From: Biomphalaria glabrata
Lineage: Eukaryota; Mollusca; Gastropoda; Planorbidae
Direction: 5' to 3'
NCBI RefSeq assembly: GCF_947242115.1
Contig: NC_074716.1
Location: 7,765,501 to 7,829,500 of the forward strand
DNA: 64,000 nucleotides
A model generated the notes under the pieces. That model saw only the letters and a list, made by a program, of their open reading frames with translations, was not told where the DNA came from and made no database searches. Every line of letters begins with the position of its first letter. The stretch's first letter is position 1. Positions 45,458-57,400 of the stretch are shown one piece after another. The position numbers and the translations under genes were made by a program.

Positions 45458-48400
45458 TTAGATGTTCGTGATAGGATCTAAAGGTTTTCGACCCAGGATA
45501 AGATCCGAGGCTTTCTCGGCAATCATGATTGCAGGTACATTGGTGTTACCGGAGACAATCCATGGCATTATGGAGGCATCTACCACTCGTAGTCCAGACA
45601 CGCCTTTGACTCTGTAACACACACCAAGAAATCAATGTAATAGTAAACAGCCTACACAAAAAATTGTGTTTGTAGTTACATTCTTCTATTGAATAGATAG
45701 AACCAGAACAAGTTTGCAGTATATAAAAATGTCCAGCTACCATTTAGTTATAGAAGTGAAGCTAGGTGCTGAAACAAATAATGATACATACATATTAAAC
45801 ATAAATGCATGCCTCACGGCTGTCTGTGTCGGCTCTATTGAAGTTATTGGTGAACGGATGTGGCGAGGTGGGGGAGGAGCTAGATAGGGCATGTGACCAT
45901 TGACCACTGGGGGGTGGTAATTTGCATACGGGCGAAATGACTCTGGACCAGAAAAAAATATTTTTGGACATTTCGATGGTCTAGACGTTAGTTCGCTTAG
46001 TGCGTTATCGCTAGGCGGTGTTGTCGTTTCCAGGGTCACTGGTTCGAGCCTTGTAGTACCTTATTATCGTCTCATTTTAATTCACTACTTTCTCTCATTT
46101 AAAAAAAAAAATTGGTCCCTGGTGCTGCTGTTCATTTATGTTTAATATCTATGTATTACCAATTTGTTATACCATGATTTAAACATTATCAATTGTATTT
46201 AGCCCTCTTTTCCCACAGCATTGTTATCTTATCTTATATAATACAGACGTTACTTCAAAAAAGAAGATGATTACGTCCTACGCGTCATTGTTAGGGTAAA
46301 CAACCCGCTTGATTTTTTCCTGCTGTTTTTATACACAAAAAATAAGCAGAGTTTAAAAAAATAGAAGTGAAATGGAGCTAAAGCAATAATAATTTTTATG
46401 AAATTTATATCCTTCAATTTTGTTTCCGATCCAATTTTTTTCTATTGAAGTATAAAAATAGAATATGTTTGTAAGTAGAAAACTCAACATTGCACAGACA
46501 ACTCTGACAACCTGTCCAACTCCTGGCTTTCACGTGTGGCTCAGATAATGGGATTGGCGCAACTGTTTTCACTAACAGAAGAAGGGGCAATGGCGCGTTA
46601 ACAATGAGGCAACAACCAGGAGGGGCACGTGTGCTTTGACTGGCTACCCACATTAGGAGAAGGAAAACTCTGAATTCAAACCTCTGCTAGCTTGCAGCTA
46701 TACACTGAGGAAAAATCAGAAGTCGTCGACGCTTATGCAGCTAGCAGCACACAGTGCTACACCCTGGCAAAACCTGAGACACCACTGATCCAAATCTGTA
46801 TTTGTACTTGCTGTTCCATTGGACACACCAGCTGCGTGGAGAAGGGGAAAAGCTGATTTGGCGACATCGTTCCGACCACAGCTGATGCCCAGGCATTCTT
46901 TGGGATAATCCATAGTCGCTTTTCGGCTGAAGGAGATCCTAGCACACAACTTGGGCTATTTTATATTTGTTTAAATAGCATCAGTGAGGTAGACCCCGTC
47001 AATGATGGGAAATGTTTATGTTCAGAAGAAGATTCTACATATGTTTTGTGCTGCATTGATGGGAGAGGCTGTGGAAGTCTCCTGCGAGTTATGGAGTGTA
47101 CGTGTGCGTTGTGTGTTTCTATGGTGACGGAGGGAAGAAGTTAGCGAGTGGTTCTGAATGATGCAAGATAAGTGGCGTGGTCGTCAGCGGTCTTAGAAAC
47201 AGAATGCCAGAGTGAAAAGACGTGTTTTGTAATGAGATACATTTTTTTAAATACCATTTTATATTATTACTAAAGTCTAGTACCTTTTATTTCATTTTAT
47301 CTGAAGTTGAATGTGTCTCTATTGTAATCAAAATTCTATTTAGCTTTATTCACAAAGAATTTATTCAGGTTATTTATTATAAGTTAAACCCATTTAGCCG
47401 TTGGATTTGAACTATTTAGCTCTAACCACTATATTAAAGAGTGTTCATAAGTGCCGGCTTCGTTTTGACGTCATCAATGTATGAGCTGTTTGTTTCTACT
47501 TAATACATTTTTTCATTTGCAATCAACGTTCTTTATTTTTGAACTTTTAGAATCTAAATGTTAATAGCCATTGAAATAGTTTGCCACTCGCCTTAGCTCC
47601 GGATCAACCACAGATGTGGGGTCATCTTTGGGACCCATCTTGCACGTGCCCACTGGATGATAGATCGTCAAAGGTCTCAGTTTCAGAAGACATTCCCAGT
47701 ACTGGTCAGACTCGTACTTGAGATGAGCGCAAGATTTGGCGGGAGTTTTCTCCGTGAGTTCAGCACCGATGTCTTTCAAAGGTTCACTTGAGACAATCTT
47801 CTTACATTCTTCAATACCTGTAACAGTACAAGAAAAGATCAGTTTTAAAAAATTCGTAACTAATATGCTGTTTTTTATGACAACATTATTACTATTATTA
47901 TTATTATTATTACATTATTTTTATGTGTAAATCGCTGCCTGATATGCAAACCATTGCGTAGTTCAGCTCTGATTTGAGATGATTATCTGAACCATCTAGC
48001 CTGTTTGTGAGAACTTATCATTTGTGAATAGATAAAATCTTAATAGTGCGATAGCTGGCACAATTAAAGCACAGGAAGAGAAGTCTGGGAGTTTATAAAA
48101 CGCCCAAGCAGGAAAAACGAATGGTGGCAGCTAGGATCAGGAAATTTTAGCACGGTTTCGCACGGGACACTGTCCGATAGAAGCCTATTTTGCTAGGATC
48201 CGAGAGAGCCACGATCCCAGACTTCGACACTGCCACACAGAAGACGAGACAGTAGAACACATTCTCAACGACTGCAGGGTGCTCATAGGCGTTTTCAAAG
48301 ATACGACTAGTCTTGTGAACGCTAGAACTGGTGCATGCGGGGGTCTTGCCCTGTACGGGGACAGACACACCCTACAGAACACTGCCAGATACCTGAACCG

Positions 48401-51400
48401 TTGTATAAGGCAGTGTTTCCCAAACCTTTTCTTTAACGGAACAATTCGTACGATTGGAGAATTTAACGGAACACTTTTGTATTTTATGTTCTGCATTTAC
48501 TTAATAATTAATGTACGTGTAGGCCTATTAGTTAATTATTCTAGTGGCTAGTGAAACACCTATTCAGGCCTCGCGGAACACAAGTGTACCTCGGAAAACA
48601 GTTTGGGAAACACTGCAATAAGGTATTTATTTCAGCACGGAGCCTTAATGCACCGAGGCTTAGGGATGAGAACTTATTACTCACTGAACAAATATGGCTC
48701 TCAGACTTACCTCGTATTAACAATTGGACATCTTCTGGCTTCTCGAGATAATTGGCTACAATGGCAGGAGGGTCGAAAGGATCGCTGGACTTCAAGGTCA
48801 GCCTGCCCCGACTCTCAGGTCGCAGTAATGAGGGCAGACAACGGAACCCGTATACAGAAGAATTTCTTTGCCCCATGTCGACCTTTACCTTATGGAAGTA
48901 ATTTTTTGAGACAGAAATTATATATTAAAATAGTTGTCAATACAAATATTGTTTTTAAACGTAGAATCCAAAACATTAGAGAAGACTACAACCAAGAAGC
49001 GTGACCAAAAGAGAGAAGAGAAAAGAGGGTAAGCATTAGGTCCGACTTGAAAAGAATAAAACAAAAAGAGAGCAAGTTTTGCTAAAAGAGAGTAGGCTAA
49101 ACGTGAAGCTTGACCAAAAAGACTAAACGAAAAGAGAGAAGCTTGACTAAAAGAGACTATGACATAGTAACAATGGCAAATGTAAAATAGTGAGTGTTTT
49201 TCCAACCATCCATTCAATTAATGTTCTACTGGAAGCAGGAAAGATTTAAGCAATAAACAAACAACTTTATTCCATACAATCGCTAATGGGACGAGGTGGC
49301 CGAGTGGTATAGTGCTTGGCTTCCGAACCGAGGGGCCCCGGGTTCGAAGACTGGAATTTCTAATTTCGGGGTTTACGGGCGCAAAAATCTAATAGGTATC
49401 TGATACTAGCTGACGGTCCAATAATACAAAGATGAGAGATGACCTTTACATCATCTGTCCTATATATCCCAATGTCTGTACTTTACAATCGCCATCATGC
49501 CAATAATACATCATAGAGCGGAGTTTCTTAATCAGCCACTATAACTAATGACGCAGAGTTTTAAGTTCATAACACGCACGACGTCTGGATACTCTTAGAA
49601 CAGCGGTTCTCAACCTTTTAAGCTTGGCGACACCCTTTTACAATATACCACTCTGCCGCGACCCCCCCCCCCAATAGACACACACAGCAATAGAAGAATA
49701 GACAATAACAATCCTTATTTTTGATGGTCTTAGGCGACCCCTGGCAAATGGTCAATCGACCCCCAAGGGGGTCGCGACCCACAGGTTGAGAACCCCTGTC
49801 TTAGAACGTCTTTATCTTCTCTGTTTCTTTTTTAAAGAAACGTCTGCAATTCATAAGATAAGATAAAGGTTGTTTTTTTTTCCCACATATTAGGTCATAG
49901 GTATATTCTCTATAAATGTAGCCATTTTGTTTCGGAAAGATTTTTTTTTAATCAATGATTGAATTAAAACAAGTAACATTATTTAAAAAAAAAACGAAAA
50001 TAACATTAATCAAATTAGATAATAATCTACCAATTCTTTACTTCTAATTCTTCTCAATGAGTGTTATAGTTATGTTGTGGGATGGCTGCCTGGTCGTGCG
50101 CGCTGGACTGTCGACTTCTCGATGGTCCCGTGTTCATACCCTTACTGTTGCCATCCCCAGTATTCCTGCAGGAGGTTTCGACTAGGAAGTAGATTATCTT
50201 CAACTCTGAATGAATATTCAAAACATGTCAAACATTTTACATTTTACAAATGTTGTGTGTCAATTTGAGTTTACCAATAGACCAAATACAGCACGTCTTG
50301 AAAAAAAAAAGTATTCGGTCAAAAAAAACAACAACAACTAAAATTATTAGATCAATTTAGATTTTAAAAAGATGTCACATGTAATAAAAGGTGAATAAAC
50401 TGATGACAAGTATTAACTGGCAATAACCTCGTCAGTGTAACCAAAGCCATCGTCCTCTGGATGGGGTAAAAAAGTGAAAAAATGAATTTCTAAATCTGGC
50501 CAGTCTATCTTCTGCGTCTCCGGAGTTGTACTTTTAAAAGCCAATACTTCCACTTGATATGCAGACGTGAGAAAACCTGGAGAAACAATATAAGATGGTG
50601 TATCTAATTATTGCAAATTTACAAGAGTGATTTAATGTGCATTTTGTAACATTTGAAATTAACAGAAAATCTGCTATTAAGGTATAGGAGCTATAGAGAA
50701 AAGGTTTCTATTCAAGAATTAGATCTACATGGGCGTTGAAATATTGGAGAATATTTGTTTCTATGCCGTACGGTTGACGTGGATATTATCTGGTGAAAAA
50801 TCTGGCCAACCTTATAGAGCATGATCAAAAGGTGTGTTCATTATACTCCCAGCATTCATCAAGATACGAACCAAGAACCTATGGATAAACGTGCAAGCTT
50901 TCTTTCATCTTAATTATGAAAATAATCGCTTGAATTTATGGTTAATATTCACCTGTTCCAAGGATTTTATATTTCAGATACGTTGACCAACTCTTCAAAC
51001 TGTTAAATGGAGAGGAGATGGGCTCTCTAATGGTGACACCAAGATCAAAGAAGAGATGGTCTTGAAGATTGTCACCAACAGGTAAGTCAGATACCACAGG
51101 AATCTAAATTTTTTTTGAAATTATGAGAACCTATTAATACAATATTTAATGTATATTAAATACGAGACCGGATTTACGCTTGATAAGGCCCTAAGCTATC
51201 TGCGATAAGGCGGCGCTTGTAATCAACAAATGGCAATTTCTCTTCGCTCTTTTCTTTTTCATAATGATTTGCCCCCGGCTTTAAGGTATAGCTTATGGCG
51301 CCCATTGGTCCATCCATCACTGATTAAATACAAAATTCTTGAGGAAGACATTTATTTCATTATTATGGTAACATACTGTTACATTTGTTTCCAGTTATTC

Positions 51401-54400
51401 CTGTTTTAGTTGTTTCGATTCTTTCGATAAATGCACATTACATAGAACAATGAATACCTTCAGCTCTTCCAAATGTTTCTTTGGCCCAACTCCAGACAAC
51501 ATCAAAATCTGGGGAGATCCGATAGCTCCAGCAGACAATATGACTTCTCTTCTGACACCAATTGTAAACTTTCTGTTGTCTTTGATCACTTCAACCCCAA
51601 CGGCTTTCTTGTCTTTTAGAACAATCTATGTATATATGACATATAAGAATTTATTAACTGCCAATCTATTAAATATTTAGAAATTATTAATTTTTAAAAG
51701 TCGATTGGCAAGATTTAGCTAAAAGAACTTTTTTGAAAAATGTTAGTTAGCTAGTTTAGTTAGTTGGGTTGCGCACTTTAATGTACTGACAGTGAACAGT
51801 GAATGACGACACAGACTTTGGGGTTAGAGATTAAGATTGACGTTTAGGAATCAGTTACCGCTAGATTCTCAAGGGGATAACATCGTTCTATAGTGACAGA
51901 CTAGACTGTGGCCCATTCTGTATTAAACGTTTGTTTGAAGTTCACCTTGAGTCAACTTGGTCATTGAGTCTGTGTTCCTGTTAGTACCTTATCTATATTT
52001 GTGACGGTGTGCATGATTTCAAGAACTCGCGATTGAAATACATCAAACAAGGTACGCTTGCATCTATGATAAATAATCATCTTTAGAAATACTTCAGCTA
52101 CATCTGACTTAGACATGCATCCGTTACAAAAACTAGATTAAAAGTCTATACTTTCACAAACCACTTCTTAACACATAGAACCAAATCTAGTCTGGACAAT
52201 AGTATTCACAAAGAAATAGTTTAGTGACATTTCTAAACTCTTGACTTCTTCTTCTTCTTCAGCGTTCTCATTGTTATGTTGGAGTGTTCAGATGACTAGA
52301 CCAATACATGAGATGAACTGCGCAGTGGTTTCCAAATCAGGGAGCTCTCCATATAGTTTTCTTTCTATTGGGGTGATTTGGGGCCAATGTCTTATACGGG
52401 CCTCTTGGTAGAGAGAGCAGTTTTGGAGGACGTGGTCGGCATTTTCTGGTGATACTCCACATGGGCAGATTTCACTGGTTCCAATTTTGAGCTTCCGGAA
52501 CATGTGTTGTCGCATTCTGTTGTGTCCGGTCCTGAGTCGAAAGATTATACGTTGGTCTTGTCGGGATAGCTTATAGTAAGCGTCATCTTTCTTGTGATTT
52601 GGATGAGAGCTCGTCCATTTCTCATTTATTTTATCTACAATTAATTTCTTCATTTCTTCTGGATAGAGTGCAGAGTTTACTTGTGAGTTTGTTCTCCCAC
52701 TCTTGGCGAGTGTGTCAGCTTTCTCATTTCCTGCTAGTTGTATGTGAGCTGGTATAAACTCTTGACAAATACATGTTCACGTTTCATTGGAAGAAAAAAA
52801 TAATATTGTGGCCGATAATGTTTGTAAAATGTTTGTTTTATATGTTTTGGATGTTCCTTCAAAGTTGAAGATAATTTACTTCGTAGTCCAAACCTCCCGC
52901 AGGACGACGGGGGATGGCAGCGGACAGGGTATTAACCCGTGACCATCGAGATTTTCGAACGACACTCCAGCGCGCATACCTTACGACCAGGCAGCCACTC
53001 TTAATAATAACTTAAATAATAATAAAAACTTAGATATTATCAATACGTTGTTTTTCAGCCCCATGTAATAAGATTATCTACATTTTGTTTTGCAAGCCCA
53101 TGCAATAATATGTCTACATTTTGTTTTCTAGGAACATATAATAATATTGTCTGCATTTTGTTTTTGTAGTCCTATGTAATAATATTCTCTACATTTTGTT
53201 TTCTAGGAACATGAAATAATAGGCCTAATATCTATATTTTGTATAGCTACTTCTTGTCTAAGACAACACACGAATCAATAAAAAAAAATAATCACTAATT
53301 TTAATCAATCAGTGATAATTATTTTTTGTTTTTTGTTTTCTATAAAAGGGAGATAGACATTGCAATAATGTGAGATATGACAACGATTAAAAGGTGCTCA
53401 CCCTTCACAGAAAATAAGCTACTACTTTACATTTCTTTCCAGAGAGGCAGTGACATGAACTATTGCCTGATCCAGCCAGGAAAACCAATGACTTGGCAGA
53501 ATTTAAGTCATTGGTCAACGTGCATGAGGCGTATGATGTAATGATCTTTTTTTTTGAAGTAACGTCTGTATTTTATAAGATAAGATAAGATTTGGAACAA
53601 AACTTTGCTGGGCAAAATGTCTAACCTTCTGAACCAATGAGTTGACAGCAACATGTAAGTTTGGTCTGTTGAGTATCGGGTGAATGTATGATCTGCTAGA
53701 ACTCCATCGTTCATCGTCTTTGGCGTTCACTTGAGAGTGGGCAACACCTGATAGTGTAGAAAAAGGAAAATATCAATGAGTTGGATAGAAACATATTGTT
53801 GTAACTCCGCCCCCACGCCACACTGATGGTGCGCATGAGAGCACCATTCAAGACAAGTAGTAGAAGACTTGTTTAGACAGAAAGAAGGACTGTTGTAGAT
53901 CTGGCTGAAGTTATGAGAGTCTGAACAGTCTGGGGCTAAGTTCTGTCCTGTGTGATAGCCTACCAGTCAACTGTTTGGAAGACCTGGAGCTTCTAATAAA
54001 TACATCGATTATTATTAGTAATAATTTAATTTATTACCTCCTACCTTTCGTTGAGTTGTCTGCCTTAGATTTACATCAATATATTCAATATGTTTTTGAA
54101 AATGTAAAGGTATAACTAACATCCCAGTGACGTGACAGCCGTAACGCGAAGGTGTTTATTGCGCCCGGGCCAACGCCCCATATGGGCCCAAATGGCAAAC
54201 GGAAAAAAAATGTGTTGGCTGTAAGAATTTAAATGTTTAAAATTCTAACTGTTGCGCCGCCTAGAAAACATGATAAAAAGAGCATTAAAAATCACACGCA
54301 CAACATTACCACATTTAAAGGAACTTTTTTGAACAGAAATGTCTAAGAAAAATCGAAAAAATCTTGGAAAACAACAGCCACCCGCACCATCATAACTACG

Positions 54401-57400
54401 TCAAGTCGTCGCGAAGTGGGCGACTGCTGTCAATCAAGATAAGAACAGAGCGGTACAAAAACTCGTTCGTACCTTACTCGGTCAGAATATATCAACGCCA
54501 CCCTTTGATCAGGAAACATGAAAAGGACCAAGATGCCTGTGTGTAGTCGCTGGATGTTGTGTCTGTTCTATTTATAAGTATGATTCTGTTGTGTTGTCTT
54601 TATATGAGAAAAGAGTCCTTGTAATCACAACAAATTTCCATATGGATCAATAAAGCAGTCTTAGTCTTAAAGCCATTGGAGATATATTTTTTTTAAATAG
54701 GCTGTATATGTGGAGTTCAAGCTTGAATTCAAATGTGTTTGTCGAGTTCATCAATAAACTCAACACACCTATACATCAAAAAAGGACTAACAGTATACAA
54801 CAGACTTACATACTTGTTTCACGTAGATCCAATAAATATCATTGAAAAACTGGCTCAATGTAGTATAATATAGTATGACATAGACAGACGACTGACAGAC
54901 AAACAGATTTTAAAAAATACAGATAATTCTATCTGGGCACAAAGGATAATCGTGGATTACCTTCCATTGTTTGACCATTGTGGTCTTCATTCAATGGATA
55001 TCCAACTTTCTGGGCTGCTTCTACAATTGTCTGCGCCAATGGTTGAGATTTGATTCTATTGACAGGTATTGGCCCGCCCTTGCCTCGATAAACTGCAAAT
55101 AGTTATTGCTTATTGTTAGCCTCTTAGGTGTCTTGAAAACAAAATGTTATTGATTCAAATATTTTATTATTGGCCTAGTTACCCTAGTTGATGCATTAGA
55201 GACATTCCTAGACTAGAACTATTTCTAATATCCACCTGAATTCTGGATGCCTTCAATTTGTGTGTCTTCCAACTTCTTGAAGTAGGGCAGCACGTGATGG
55301 TAGTCCCAGCCTTCAGAGTTCGTATACTTCGCCCACCTGTCATAGTCGTGTCTGGAGGCCCTTACGTATTGCATTCCATTGATGCTGCTGGTTCCGCCGA
55401 GAGCTCTGCCCCTGGGCCAGTAGGACGACTAATAAAATGTTCAGTTATTGTTTTCTTATCTTATATAATACAGACGTTACTTCAAAAAAGAAGATGACTG
55501 GTCGCCCAGTCTTACAGTAAGTGCTGATTGGAAAGAGATTGTTTTAGGCGAAAACAAAAAGCCCTAAACACGGAAGTGAGAGAAGAGAAACACTACATAA
55601 TGTAGCTTAGTTTCTCCCTTAGTAAAATCACTACACTTAGAGGCTCTTCAGGTGCAGATCTTAGAGAGGAAGTGGAGATGGATTGGTCACACCCTTAGAA
55701 AAGTTACCAGCAACAGAGCTAGGCAGGTCTTAGAGTGGAACCCCCAGAAGCAGAGGAAGACCAAAAAGAACATGGCGACGCAGTGTACTTGAAGAAGCAG
55801 AGAAGACCGGGAAGAGCTGGGAAACCATCAAAAAGCTAGCAAGAGACCGTGGAGAGTGGCGTGTTTTTTGTCGAGGCCCTATGTTCCATGAGGAACTCAA
55901 AGGAGTGATGATGATGATGAAAGGCACTTCAGGAGATAAGACTAAAAAGTAAAGAAAAATTAATACATAATACACGGAACCAAAATTTAGAATTTCTAGC
56001 ACAAAACACAATAAAATACTTAAAAAGACACAAAGATAAAGGTACATTTCTTATTTCATATGGTGGAACAAATTTGTACAAGTACTCCTTCCCAGGTGAT
56101 ACATTCTTTATTCCATATGGTGGGACAAATTCGTACAAGTACTCCTTCCCTAATTGAGCATAGAACAGGTTGCTTGAATCAGCCAGGAAAACCAATGACT
56201 TGGCAGAGTTTAAATTTCCAATTAACATGTACAACCTGATTGACGCATGGATACGTGTATCCTCTGTTAACGTCTGTAATTAATAAGATAAGACAAGAGG
56301 ATAGGGGAGAGAAAGAGCGAGAAGGCAGAAAGAAACAGAAAAGAGAAAGATGATAGTAGAGAAAGAATAATGGAGAGATTAAAGAAAAGAGGAGCGAGCG
56401 AGAGAGAGAGAGGGGTTAAAATCATTAAGGAGAGAGAGAGGGGTGGGGTGAATAAGTCGACAAAGGAGGAGATGGACATCAATTAAAGAGCAAGAGAAAA
56501 AAAAGTTGGGGTGGGGAGGGAGGGTGGGCTGGCATTTGAGAAAGAAGAGAGAGGGGGAGAGAAGGTGTTGAAAAAAAAAAGTTTGATGAAGGACAAACGA
56601 AATGGCTGTAAAATTAATACATGATAAATTGAAAATTGAACAGAAGCAAAAAAAAAAAAAAACTTGAGATGAAAAAGCTACATACAACTACAGGAGTACT
56701 AACCCCTTGTTTAAATCCCTTCATAAGACCAGGCTGTTGCTCAGTGTAGTAGCCCCAGTCCAGGTTTGTTCTCCACGTTGTTGCCGCCAGGCCTGGAATC
56801 TTAATACTTTCTTTCTCCCAGTCATCTTCCCCTGCCTCAAGCAAGAGCACCGTGACCTGAGGATCCTCGGACAGACGATTGGCCACCACACATCCAGCAG
56901 AGCCTGCTCCAACTAGGTAGAAAACATATTTATAAACTCCTTTATACGCAAAAAAAAGTATAGCGATACTCGGAAATAAGCTGATATATTGTAAAATAAT
57001 TACATACATACACATGCATACACAAGAATTGCTCGTACTGGATTATAGGATATAGATATAGAAGCTTTTATCTTTTGCAATTGGCTGAAGCTAATCTTGA
57101 ACGGAGCTTTATGCCAAATAATCATTTCCCCCTTTCTTATGTATGAACTTCATTTCGGATGAAGACAAGATGGCCAACTCTTCAGCTCACAGCCTACATG
57201 ACGGCTAGCCCAAATACACATTGTAGGAAGTAATTAGAGATTTTCATACATGCCGGAAAAAGCTATTAATAGATAGCTTTTTGGTGTATCCGGCGTGCAT
57301 AACAAAGGAAGAGTAGATGTGCTAAATGTATATGTTGATTGTTGTGTACATTTTAGCATTGCAGAATCAAATTGTCTATTCTCTTCCGTTTGTAGCATTG

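Noticed and set aside
47561-47592. GMC protein ending at 47561 without the last exon
   Set aside because: It would lose the conserved [10 protein letters not shown]...SGNTN end that is found in frame at 45611-45458; kept only as a possible minor read-through form.
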